11,964 bases of DNA from assembly GCA_022712815.1 (NCBI GenBank), contig JAFLJW010000201.1:1-11964 (forward strand). The letters are read 5' to 3'. A program made the position numbers and the translations under genes. The notes under the pieces were generated by a model. It had not been told where the DNA came from and did not search any database. It saw nothing but the letters and a program-made list of their open reading frames with translations. Shown one piece after another: positions 5,102 through 11,964 of the stretch. The stretch is from Pseudodesulfovibrio sp. (lineage in GTDB: Bacteria > Desulfobacterota > Desulfovibrionia > Desulfovibrionales > Desulfovibrionaceae). Positions within the stretch are counted from its first letter, which is position 1, and every line of letters starts with the position of its first letter.

Positions 5102-6772
5102 TTAACGCTTCATGGCGATAACTTCGCCGAGCATTGAGTCCGTTGTCGTGATGACCTTGGTGTTGGCCTGGAAACCGCGCTGGGTGGTAATCATTCGCAC
5201 GAATTCCGTGGCCATATCCACGTTGGACATCTCCAGAGAGTTGCCGTCGACGGTTCCCTTGCCGGTGGAGCCTGCCTGACCGGTCAGGGCCGGGCCCGAC
5301 TCGCGGGTTTCCGAGAAGAGGTTACCACCTTCACGCCGGAGGCCGTGTTTGTTGGTGAACGTCGCCAGAGTGACGGCGTACAAGTCCAGAACCTCTCCGT
5401 TTGAGTAGTGGCCGGTGAGGACACCCTCGCGTGAGACAGAGATGTTTTGCAGGATACCTGCGGAGTAGCCGTCCTGGCTCTGGAACAGGGTTGAGGAGCC
5501 GCCGGTGTCGAAGCTCTGGGTGGCCAGGGCACTGATAGAGGGGGCCTTCATGTTTGGCAGATAACCGGTGTTTCCGATGTTCGTTCCGACCATATCCGCT
5601 GTGGTGGCCAGAGTTCCCAGACCTTGCGCCCAGCCCGTTGTCACGGCACCGCCGCCATTGCTTGACAGATTGGTGTTGGACATGCCGAAGTCGACCTGAA
5701 TGGGGGTGGCATTGGTTGACTCAGCCGTGCTTGCATTGGACTTGCCCAGGAAGTTGGCTGTGCAGACTGGGTATCCGGACGTGGAAAAGTCCGCAAGACT
5801 CCAGTTATCTAAATCCTTGATGTTGGCGCCGCCATTGGATTTGAGTGTGTAGGCACTTATTCCTGACAGTTGGCCGGTGGTGAAGGTTATTGTACCAATC
5901 ATCAGCACACCGGCTGCCGAGGTGTTGCCCTGCCCGATGCTGGTGGTCTGGCCGTTGGCACCGGAGAGCATACGCTGGTCAGCGTTCGGTTCGACCGTGA
6001 CCATGAATTCCCAGACCGTGGTGCCACCGGAATTGCTCAGGGTGACCGGATCGAAGTAGGTGGTCATGTTGTGGGCGGTTCCGATATCGTCGTAGATTTT
6101 CATAGTGGCTGAATATCCATACAATGTGGATGCCATCGGAGTGTCCTTAGTGCCGTTCCAGTTCGCAAACATGGCAAAATACGGTTGTGTAGCATTGGTG
6201 GAGTTGTCCGAAGATCCCGGGTCCAGGTTGGTGACGATGGACACATTGGTCGTGGCTTTGGGCTTGGACTGGAAGTTCTCCAGTCGAATATCCGTGGGCG
6301 TGCCGACGGTCCGGGTCGATGAACTGCTGGTGGTCGAACTGGTGGTGGTCACGGATGTTGTTTTTTGTTCGATCGCCCATCCCTGAAGAATGTATCCGTG
6401 GGGATCTGTCAGGTAGCCATCGTTGTTAAAACGGAAGTTACCCGCTCTGGAGTAGTACTTTCCATCCTTACCTTTTGGGGAGACGACAAACATTCCGTCA
6501 CCGGAAATGGCCATGTCGGTTGCTTCGGTGGAGGACTCAAATGCGCCCTGACCAAAGTCCGAATACACAGTTGATACGCGGACGCCTCGTCCGACCTGCC
6601 CCACTCCATTGACCGTGGAAAAGTCTTGGCTCATGATGTCCTCGAAATGCATCCGAGCGCCTTTGAAGCCTGTGGTATTTACATTGGCAAGGTTGTTGCC
6701 GATGACCGTCATTCGTTCGGAATGCACCGTGAGGCCGGTGATGCCCGAATACAGTGATGCTCCTAAACCCAT
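5102..6772 (-). CDS. flgE: Flagellar hook protein FlgE
   Basis: Encodes 556 aa, clearly longer than the E. coli protein (about 400). FlgE polymerises outside the cell into the curved hook joining rod and filament. The N-terminus MGLGASLYSGITGLTVHSERMTVIGNNLANVNTTGFKGAR (1-40) contains the flagellar rod/hook signature ANVNTTGFK; SGDGMFVV (90-97) and YYSRAGNFRFNNDGYL (106-121) are also typical. The C-terminal helix MSNVDMATEFVRMITTQRGFQANTKVI (515-541) is the matching coiled-coil partner. The extra length lies in the surface-exposed middle, which includes a Thr/Ser-rich tract (138-155) and a single cysteine, Cys337. There is no cleaved signal peptide, as expected for type III export. AGGAGG lies 5 bases before the ATG. 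It is the last gene of the hook operon, 65 bases after flgD, and is followed by three hairpins. Confidence 0.97.
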   Translation of the reverse strand: MGLGASLYSGITGLTVHSERMTVIGNNLANVNTTGFKGARMHFEDIMSQDFSTVNGVGQVGRGVRVSTVYSDFGQGAFESSTEATDMAISGDGMFVVSPKGKDGKYYSRAGNFRFNNDGYLTDPHGYILQGWAIEQKTTSVTTTSSTTSSSSTRTVGTPTDIRLENFQSKPKATTNVSIVTNLDPGSSDNSTNATQPYFAMFANWNGTKDTPMASTLYGYSATMKIYDDIGTAHNMTTYFDPVTLSNSGGTTVWEFMVTVEPNADQRMLSGANGQTTSIGQGNTSAAGVLMIGTITFTTGQLSGISAYTLKSNGGANIKDLDNWSLADFSTSGYPVCTANFLGKSNASTAESTNATPIQVDFGMSNTNLSSNGGGAVTTGWAQGLGTLATTADMVGTNIGNTGYLPNMKAPSISALATQSFDTGGSSTLFQSQDGYSAGILQNISVSREGVLTGHYSNGEVLDLYAVTLATFTNKHGLRREGGNLFSETRESGPALTGQAGSTGKGTVDGNSLEMSNVDMATEFVRMITTQRGFQANTKVITTTDSMLGEVIAMKR

Positions 6773-6837
6773 ATTTACCTCCTATCTCTTCTCCAAGAGC
6801 CCGCGGCGTAATGACCGCTAAGTGAAATCCCAAAGTA

Positions 6838-7608
6838 TTATTCTGTTTCTTCTTCCGTCTCTTCTTCCGTCTCTTCTTCCGTTTCTTCTTCTGTTTCAGT
6901 GGGGTCTGTGATGTCGGCACTACCGGGATCGACGATTTCCTTGATGTTCAGGAAGCTGACGAAACGACCGTCCTTGAGGCGCAGATATTGAGTTCCGCCC
7001 TCGTTGACCACCGCATCGACCTTCCCGGAAATTTCCGTCTGGACCATGACGGCCTTCCCGTCTGCGTCCAGGCCGAGGATGCCGATGCCGTACAGACCAT
7101 CAGGCATGTCCTGTTCTCCCTCGTTCTTGCCGTCCCACTCGAACTGGTAGGAACCGGCTTTCTTGCTGCCAAGCTCTATGGTGCGGATTATGGCCCCTTC
7201 GGAATCGTAGATGTTCATCATGATCTGTGAGACAGGTTCGCCAAAGCCGTAATAGACGGTTGAGGCGTTGCCTGCATCCAGGCTGATCTTGTAGCCCTCG
7301 GCCTTGATTTCCTTGCCGATGAAGCTGACTGCCGAGAGCATGTCACTTTGCTGCATGGACTCGCCCAGAGATTTGATTCCGCTGTTGATGTTGGTGAGTT
7401 GCTCAAGGCTTGAGAACTGTGCCAACTGGGAAGTCATTTCCGTGTCCGCCATCGGATTCAGGGGGTCCTGATGCGTCAGTTGCGCTATCAGGATAGTCAT
7501 GAAGGCATCCTGATCCAGTGTTGCGCTGTGTTCTTCGGGATTGTTGGAAGCCGCAAGTCGCGATTCCTGTGCTCCGAGAATTAGTCCGGTATTGTCTACG
7601 TAACCCAT
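6838..7608 (-). CDS. flgD: Flagellar hook assembly (capping) protein FlgD
   Basis: Encodes 256 aa. FlgD forms the cap under which FlgE subunits fold during hook growth and is then discarded. The conserved N-terminal export and assembly segment is clear: DQDAFMTILIAQLTHQDPLNPMADTEMTSQLAQFSSLEQLTNIN (32-75). SFIGKEI (95-101) starts the tudor-like region; an Ig-like segment follows, with YDSEGAIIRTIELGSKKAGSYQFEWDG (134-160) and MPDGLYGIGI (168-177). The protein ends in an unusual tail, TETEEETEEETEEETEEETE (237-256), encoded by five 12-bp repeats and longer than most FlgD termini. The ATG has GAGGT 5 bases upstream, in the 12-base gap after the fliK stop, so the genes are co-transcribed and probably coupled. 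flgE follows after 65 bases. Confidence 0.95.
   Translation of the reverse strand: MGYVDNTGLILGAQESRLAASNNPEEHSATLDQDAFMTILIAQLTHQDPLNPMADTEMTSQLAQFSSLEQLTNINSGIKSLGESMQQSDMLSAVSFIGKEIKAEGYKISLDAGNASTVYYGFGEPVSQIMMNIYDSEGAIIRTIELGSKKAGSYQFEWDGKNEGEQDMPDGLYGIGILGLDADGKAVMVQTEISGKVDAVVNEGGTQYLRLKDGRFVSFLNIKEIVDPGSADITDPTETEEETEEETEEETEEETE
6841..6900 (-). repeat. Five 12-bp tandem repeats encoding the FlgD acidic tail
   Basis: Five consecutive 12-base units run from 6841 to 6900: TTCTGTTTCTTC, TTCCGTCTCTTC twice, TTCCGTTTCTTC and TTCTGTTTCAGT (+ strand). Each codes for four residues of the E-E-E-T pattern on the - strand. Because 12 is a multiple of three, gain or loss of a unit changes tail length without a frameshift, so copy number may vary between strains. 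Confidence 0.9.
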
Positions 7609-7620
7609 AATAGACCTCGC

Positions 7621-9309
7621 TTATGCGATGATGTGTAACCCATTATCGGCATTAATTGCCTGTTCACGTAAGCTTTGCAGGTCTTGGGCCATGTTGTCGT
7701 TGCCACCACGCATGGTTTTCATGTGGTTGCGCATGGTAGCCATGGCTTCGCGGTCCCGGGCCATATTATGCTCGTTTTGTCCGAACCAGTCGTGACTGTC
7801 CTGATTATTTGTCAGGCCAGCCTGGACTTCCAGCTTTTCGACCTTCAAACCCTCGGATTCCAAGGCGTTTTTGATGATGTCGATATTGCTGGCGATGATT
7901 TTGGCAGCCTCTGGATTCTCTGCCCGGATCACGGCATTCACTTCCTTGCCGTGGACCTGAAGGACTATGCTCAACTTGCCCAGATTTTCAGGGGTGAGCT
8001 GTAAGGTCAGTTGTTTCGTGTTGTTCCCAAGGTTCTTTAGGAGGGCGGTTTCCACTTGTTTCATGACCTTGGGAGCGGAAATCTTTTCCCATGCCTTGGC
8101 TTTGTCTCTGGCTTGAGCTTCAGTCAGGCCACTCTTCAGTCCTGTCTCGGCATTGCCGGATTTGGAATCCATCTGGCCTTTTCCAGACCCGGAACCATCC
8201 TCGCTCACTGTACCAAGGAAGTTGTTCCAGTTGCCTTCAGAGTCGGAATCCTGATTCTGATCGGCAGTGTCGGCGTCAGTCTTGACCTCGGCCTTTTCCG
8301 GCAGGGCTGTTGCAGCACTTTTTTTGGTATTGGTGCTGGACAGAGCATCCTTGTGGGTCTCGACGGCCTGCGTGAAATCTTTCGTGGTTTCGACTTTGGT
8401 GTTTTCTTCTGCCACGCGAGGTTTGAGATCAATGGCTTCCTTGATCTGCCGTGCTGCGGAAGACTCTTTGGAATTGTCGCCCATGGATTTGGCAAAAACC
8501 TGACCCACTGCGCGGACGAGTTCCTGATCCTTCTTGTCCAGATTCGCCAGTTCCTGACGGATCATGGTGAAGGCTTCCTTGACGTCCTTGGACAAGGTGT
8601 TGCTGCCGAGAAGTTCCTTGATTCTGGAAGTGAATTCCTTGGAAAAACTCATGGCTGCGGAAAAAGCTTCGATTTCACCCTTTTCAAACAATATCTGCTT
8701 GTTCTGGGGCATGGCTTCGATCTTTTCTCTGAGTGCATTCATGACCTTGTCAAGATTGCCGTCCGCAAGCTGTTTGGTCAGCTCCTCTGATTCCTTGAGA
8801 GTGAAACCGAATTTTCCAAAGAAGCCGTTCAGCTTGTCTTTTTGTGCATCGGTCAGTTCCATTGTGCGGGCATCGGCCAGTTTGTTGGCTACCACAGCGG
8901 AAAACTGTCCCCAGGTCAGCCCTTCTTCACTCTTGACCTTTTCTTCGATGTCGGCGATTTCCTCGGCGCTCAGGCCATATTCTTCAAGGTCGTCCCTGAC
9001 CTCTTCGAATTCTTCCTCGGACATGCGCTTATCGAGATCGTGGACCGTGGTTTCCTCGTCGTCCTTGACCGGAACCTCGGTGCCTGCGGCATTGACGGTC
9101 TGTTTTGGGGTGTCGACCTGCGGAGCTGTTTCAAGCATCTTTTCGGTGGTGGAGACCGGCGACAGGGCGAGTTCACTTTCGACCAGATTGGCGTGCTGGT
9201 TGAATAAATCAGCGAACAGCGCACCCTGCTGGTCGGTTTTGACCGTGGGGCTTACAGTCTTTGGCTGACTATTGGTCTTTTCCAAGGCGATGCCGGGAAC
9301 ATTTTGCAT
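7621..9309 (-). CDS. fliK: Flagellar hook-length control protein FliK
   Basis: Encodes 562 aa, long for FliK. FliK is an exported ruler that halts hook growth and switches the type III export gate to late substrates. The C-terminal Flg_hook domain (about 405-497) is clear: VETALLKNLGNN, then LTLQLTPENLGKLSIVLQVHGKEVNAVIRAENPEAAKII, then NALESEGLKVEKLEVQ. A Met/Asn/Gln-rich tail follows. The N-terminal half is low in hydrophobics and charged, with a helical stretch (92-290) containing two look-alike modules around EYGLSAEEIADIEE and KFGFTLKESEELTK. Residues 300-400 are Thr/Ser/Asp/Gly-rich linker. This architecture fits a ruler with variable length and a conserved switch domain. AAGGAG lies 6 bases before the ATG. 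It is the first gene of the hook operon, right behind a sigma-54 promoter. Confidence 0.93.
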   Translation of the reverse strand: MQNVPGIALEKTNSQPKTVSPTVKTDQQGALFADLFNQHANLVESELALSPVSTTEKMLETAPQVDTPKQTVNAAGTEVPVKDDEETTVHDLDKRMSEEEFEEVRDDLEEYGLSAEEIADIEEKVKSEEGLTWGQFSAVVANKLADARTMELTDAQKDKLNGFFGKFGFTLKESEELTKQLADGNLDKVMNALREKIEAMPQNKQILFEKGEIEAFSAAMSFSKEFTSRIKELLGSNTLSKDVKEAFTMIRQELANLDKKDQELVRAVGQVFAKSMGDNSKESSAARQIKEAIDLKPRVAEENTKVETTKDFTQAVETHKDALSSTNTKKSAATALPEKAEVKTDADTADQNQDSDSEGNWNNFLGTVSEDGSGSGKGQMDSKSGNAETGLKSGLTEAQARDKAKAWEKISAPKVMKQVETALLKNLGNNTKQLTLQLTPENLGKLSIVLQVHGKEVNAVIRAENPEAAKIIASNIDIIKNALESEGLKVEKLEVQAGLTNNQDSHDWFGQNEHNMARDREAMATMRNHMKTMRGGNDNMAQDLQSLREQAINADNGLHIIA

Positions 9310-9335
9310 GGTTTACTCCTTCAGCAGTCTATTTA

Positions 9336-9350
9336 TCAAAAGGCGTGCCA
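9336..9350 (-). promoter_or_regulatory. Sigma-54 (-24/-12) promoter of the hook operon
   Basis: Read on the - strand, TGGCACG-CCTT-TTGA (9350 down to 9336) matches the RpoN consensus TGGCACG-N4-TTGC with exact spacing and one mismatch, the final C. The predicted start near 9324 leaves only about 15 bases of leader, just room for the fliK ribosome-binding site. Sigma-54 control of middle flagellar genes is common in polarly flagellated bacteria. Activator (FlrC/FleQ-type) sites would lie in about 9360-9480 but none was recognised. Confidence 0.75.
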
Positions 9351-9359
9351 AAGGAGAAA

Positions 9360-9436
9360 CTGTGTAAAACCAGTCAGTTATCTAGATCAGAGGTGGGAAG
9401 AAATGGCCGCTTCCGGCTGTTCTGGACGGTGTGTGC
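9360..9436 (-). other. Spacer between the GT9 gene and the fliK promoter
   Basis: It holds a small hairpin GCCG-CTTC-CGGC (9406-9417) whose - strand copy is followed by CATTTCTT, a poor terminator for the GT9 gene. TGCC-TACC-GGCA (9434-9445) overlaps that gene's stop codon. Read-through from the glycosyltransferase genes into fliK is therefore possible alongside the sigma-54 promoter. This is also where activator-binding sites would be expected. Confidence 0.25.
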
Positions 9437-10849
9437 CTACCGGCAGGATGCAATGAAGGCCTCGAACAATTCCATGATACCAGCCCAGGCATGGCGGGAA
9501 TAATCCGAGTTCTCAAGGAACATGTGGGCATAGCCGGTCAGGGGCTTGGCAATGGTCGGGCTGTTGCTCCAGAACGATGTGTCGAGCAGGCTGCCGCTTT
9601 TGAGGCCGTGCTTGAACTGACGGCCCATCTCAGGAAGATGGGAGAGCAGAGCCTGTGCGGACCGGGGCGCGTGTTCGGCCAGATCGTTCCATGCCGTGCG
9701 GGGAGCTGTGTCGTCCCACAGGCCGAACTGATAACCGAAAAACGCCTGCCAGAACCGGGAGGCCAGCCGTTCCATGTCGGCTTGTTCGGTGTCGAGCCTG
9801 TGGATATGGTAGAGACCGTTTTTGTCCTTGCCGGTTTCAAACAGGGTCAGTCCCGGCAAGTTCATTTTGGATAGCTTTCCTGCGGTGTCCCCGGCTGCCA
9901 TGCGGGCGACAAGGGTGGCGATGCGACTGGGAATAAATGGGTCGTGGCAGTGCAGTCGATCACGGGTACATTGCCAGCAACCCTTGGCGCAGTCCATGTC
10001 GGCCCGCAGGACAAAATGGCCGGGCGAATATGGACCGGTCTCCCACGGATTGACGTTGCCCATGGACAGGTTCAGGCATTTGAGCCCGGTCCATGCCGCC
10101 AGATGCATGGGGCCGGTGTCCGGTGTGATGAACAGTGCCATGGTCTGTCCCACTGCTCCGAATTCTTCCAGACCGAGCGTGCCGCATGTGTTGAGGGCGG
10201 GGGCCTTGGCCAGTTTTCTGACTTCAAGGCCGAGGTCTTTTTCAGCCGGACCACCGAAAAGGACTGATCGCAGGTTGTGCCCATGCAGCTCCTCCACCAG
10301 ACTGGCCCAGAATTGAGCTGAGGGCCGCTTGGCCGCATCGCTCGCGCCGAGGAAAAGTCCTATCTTGTTGACTGTGGCAGGGAGGGTGCGGGAAAGATTG
10401 AAGTGCGTTGAAGCTATGCCGGCAAACGGTATGACATCCAGCGCGTTTAATTCGGCCCAGTGATAGCGATTGTACAGGTTGTTCCTGACCAGTGATGTCC
10501 GGTAGAGTTGCCAGTCTCCGTGCACGAACCGTGCGCCGTCCGCAGTTTGGGTCGGGCCTATTTTGCGCTCGGCTGTGACCTCGCCCGCCAGCAGGGCGGC
10601 TTTTTCCTGAAGGCTCAGATTGAGAACCAGTTCATAGGAGTGTTGTTTGAGGACGTGTGCGCCGGTCCATGGGAAATATGTCACTGCTGGCGAGAGGCTC
10701 ATGAGCGGTTTGTAAAATGTTTCTTCGGCTGCCACGAAAATGGGATGGCCGGGATAGCGGCGGGCCAGCCACAACATGAGCGGATAGGAGAGAATCAGAT
10801 CTCCCATGCGCTGCATTTGCAGTATCAGAATCGGCCGTTTGTCAGTCAT
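9437..10849 (-). CDS. Glycosyltransferase family 9 (heptosyltransferase-like)
   Basis: Encodes 470 aa, about 120-150 longer than typical ADP-heptose:LPS heptosyltransferases. The GT-B fold is indicated by ILILQMQRMGDLILSYPLMLWLARRYP (7-33) at the N-terminus, KIGLFLGASDAAKRPSAQFWASL (162-184) and the donor-site motif TPDTGPMHLAAWTG (242-255). A cysteine cluster, Cys287, Cys291, Cys294 and Cys301 (DCAKGCWQC to LHC), may bind metal or form a structural site. Residues about 325-470 form an extra C-terminal domain of unknown role, rich in aromatic residues. The gene starts 2 bases after the CgeB-like stop with little ribosome-binding sequence, so it is coupled to it, and ends 127 bases before fliK. 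Context suggests glycosylation of flagellin or hook, or LPS core assembly. The sugar donor and acceptor cannot be read from the sequence. Confidence 0.88.
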   Translation of the reverse strand: MTDKRPILILQMQRMGDLILSYPLMLWLARRYPGHPIFVAAEETFYKPLMSLSPAVTYFPWTGAHVLKQHSYELVLNLSLQEKAALLAGEVTAERKIGPTQTADGARFVHGDWQLYRTSLVRNNLYNRYHWAELNALDVIPFAGIASTHFNLSRTLPATVNKIGLFLGASDAAKRPSAQFWASLVEELHGHNLRSVLFGGPAEKDLGLEVRKLAKAPALNTCGTLGLEEFGAVGQTMALFITPDTGPMHLAAWTGLKCLNLSMGNVNPWETGPYSPGHFVLRADMDCAKGCWQCTRDRLHCHDPFIPSRIATLVARMAAGDTAGKLSKMNLPGLTLFETGKDKNGLYHIHRLDTEQADMERLASRFWQAFFGYQFGLWDDTAPRTAWNDLAEHAPRSAQALLSHLPEMGRQFKHGLKSGSLLDTSFWSNSPTIAKPLTGYAHMFLENSDYSRHAWAGIMELFEAFIASCR

Positions 10850-10851
10850 GG

Positions 10852-11964
10852 TCAGGCAAAGGTTTGGCGCATGGTTTCCATGAGAGACATCATGCGGTGG
10901 TCGTATGTATGTTCGGCCAGCACTCGTTTGCGGGCGGCCTTTGCAATGCGTTGCCGTTTTTCAGGCGCATCAAGATATATTTCCACCAATCCGGGAATTT
11001 CGTCGGGGTGGTTGTAAAAGACTATTTCCCGGCCCGGTTCAAAGAGTTCTTCCATTTGCCTGCGATAGTCGGTGAGCAGGAATGCGCCGCAGCACGGGAC
11101 ATCGAAAACCCGCTGGTTGACCGCGCCTTTCATTTGCTGGCTGGTGCAGTTGAAGTTGATGTCACTGAGCGGATAGAAGTCCGGCAGGTCTTCGTAGTAG
11201 TAGAGTTCCGAGTGGTATCGCCATCCCTTGCGGTCCTTGAGCAGCTCGTTCCAGCCGGGGTCGCCCACGATGAGCGGGTTGAAATCAAGAATCCGAAGTA
11301 TGCAATCGAGCCGGTACATGAGGGTGGCCTGCCAGGTGAGGAAGGTCTCGAAAGCCTGTTTGCGCTCGGCTGTTTCAAGCCCCTCGAAGTCGTTGCGCAG
11401 TTCCGGGAAATTTTTGGTCAGGAAGCGGCCCGAACACGGCTCGTTCGATTCACCGAAGGCTTTGGCGACCAGCAGTCCGGCTTCCATGAGGCGCGGGGAG
11501 GGCATGGCAGCCTGGATGCGCTTGATGGTCTTGGTCAGCATGGAGTTGCCCACAAAGGATATGGGCGAGCGCCACTGCTCCACGGGTGTGGTGCGACGAG
11601 GCTTCAACCTGCTGGGATCGGCCCCCAGCGGCAGGTGGAAGACGTTTTTGAATCCCATGGACCGGAGCGACTCGATATTGTCGGAGTCCCAGGTGAACAG
11701 GGCGATCTTTGCGCCATGTAGGTTTTCGTATGAGCCAAGTATCAGGTGGGGGTTGTCCACGAACCATGAGGCCAGAGGTATGTTGAATTTGTCGAGCAGG
11801 GTGGCGAGGACTCCCTCGCGGTCCACTCCGAGATGGTTGACCGTGAGCACGAAGTCAGGCTTGAAGGTCGTCAGGGTTGCCAGCATTTTCGAGACAAAAA
11901 TGTCGAGGTCCATCTCCTTGGCACCAAGGTCGATGAACAGGTGTTCGACATCCAGGCGTTCACA
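10852..11964 (-). CDS. CgeB-like glycosyltransferase (DUF3880-type), 5' end off-window
   Basis: The frame is open through the right edge, giving 370 aa without the true start. The ATG at 11913 is probably internal: its AAGGAG abuts the codon with no spacer, and 17 sense codons precede it. The N-terminal part resembles DUF3880 (FKPDFVLTVNHLGVDREG, then ASWFVDNPHLI and GADPSRLKP). The C-terminal part is a CgeB/Glyco_trans_1_2 domain: SDINFNCTSQQMKGAVNQRVFDVPCCGAFLLTDYRRQMEELFEPGREIVFY, then a helix ending RKRVLAEHTYDHRM. This is a GT-B glycosyltransferase family often found in flagellar glycosylation islands and named after Bacillus CgeB, a spore-surface protein. Here it lies 2 bases before the GT9 gene in one transcript heading into the hook operon, so surface or flagellar glycosylation is the likely role. 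The substrate is unknown. Confidence 0.87.
   Translation of the reverse strand, partial: CERLDVEHLFIDLGAKEMDLDIFVSKMLATLTTFKPDFVLTVNHLGVDREGVLATLLDKFNIPLASWFVDNPHLILGSYENLHGAKIALFTWDSDNIESLRSMGFKNVFHLPLGADPSRLKPRRTTPVEQWRSPISFVGNSMLTKTIKRIQAAMPSPRLMEAGLLVAKAFGESNEPCSGRFLTKNFPELRNDFEGLETAERKQAFETFLTWQATLMYRLDCILRILDFNPLIVGDPGWNELLKDRKGWRYHSELYYYEDLPDFYPLSDINFNCTSQQMKGAVNQRVFDVPCCGAFLLTDYRRQMEELFEPGREIVFYNHPDEIPGLVEIYLDAPEKRQRIAKAARKRVLAEHTYDHRMMSLMETMRQTFA

Noticed and set aside
6841..6900. CRISPR or other repeat array
   Set aside because: The units are 12 bp, directly adjacent without spacers, and lie in frame inside flgD.
8056..8790. Long open frame on the + strand antisense to fliK (244 aa)
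   Set aside because: It mirrors the codon bias of fliK, has no ribosome-binding site or recognisable domain, and is rich in Phe, Gly and Leu as shadow frames are. The - strand FliK has a clear family domain.
10864..11721. Long open frame on the + strand antisense to the CgeB-like gene (285 aa)
   Set aside because: The opposite strand encodes a convincing glycosyltransferase. This frame shows no family motif and is explained by codon bias.
11911..11913. ATG at 11913 as the true start of the CgeB-like gene
   Set aside because: The frame stays open to the window edge, the AAGGAG touches the codon with no spacing, and the DUF3880-type region normally begins further upstream.

Overview
The window reads as ordinary chromosome of a sulfate-reducing deltaproteobacterium, most likely Desulfovibrionaceae (Desulfovibrio or Pseudodesulfovibrio). 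The basis is moderately GC-rich coding DNA, a fliK-flgD-flgE block lying beside a family-9 glycosyltransferase, long Desulfovibrio-like hook proteins, and a short conserved-looking protein next to nfo. This assignment is inference from gene style and remembered synteny, not from a search. No rRNA, tRNA, CRISPR array, transposase or phage gene was seen.

Left part, + strand (1-4878). Bases 1-314 are AT-richer and hold only short hairpins and perhaps the tail of an upstream gene. A 93-aa protein of possible PC4/YdbC-like fold (315-596) is followed by a striking 12-bp inverted repeat with pseudoknot potential. Next come AP endonuclease IV (nfo, 730-1578) and a HAD phosphatase (1595-2263), 16 bases apart and probably co-transcribed. 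A clear sigma-70-type promoter (2368-2395) then drives a translationally coupled pair: a DUF523/TudS-like Fe-S protein (2434-2865) and a YgjP-like HExxH metalloprotein (2862-3572). A second promoter (3577-3604) precedes a fusion of an SlyD-like FKBP domain to a class I methyltransferase with an atypical SAM motif (3676-4878).

Right part, - strand (4973-11964). Genes read leftward. A CgeB-like glycosyltransferase enters from beyond the right edge (10852-11964) and is followed 2 bases later by a GT9 heptosyltransferase-like protein (9437-10849). Then a near-consensus sigma-54 promoter (9336-9350) begins the hook operon fliK (7621-9309), flgD (6838-7608), flgE (5102-6772). The operon ends in three successive hairpins, the last a textbook intrinsic terminator (4973-5010). 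The two blocks converge at 4879-5101.

The hook genes work together: FlgD caps the growing hook, FlgE polymerises beneath it, and FliK measures hook length and switches secretion to filament substrates. The two glycosyltransferases upstream suggest glycosylation of flagellar or other surface structures. No wholly new multi-gene system is evident. The most interesting items are the inverted repeat/pseudoknot before nfo, the TudS-YgjP coupling, the FKBP-methyltransferase fusion, the sigma-54 promoter with its minimal leader, and the three-hairpin 3' end of the flagellar transcript.
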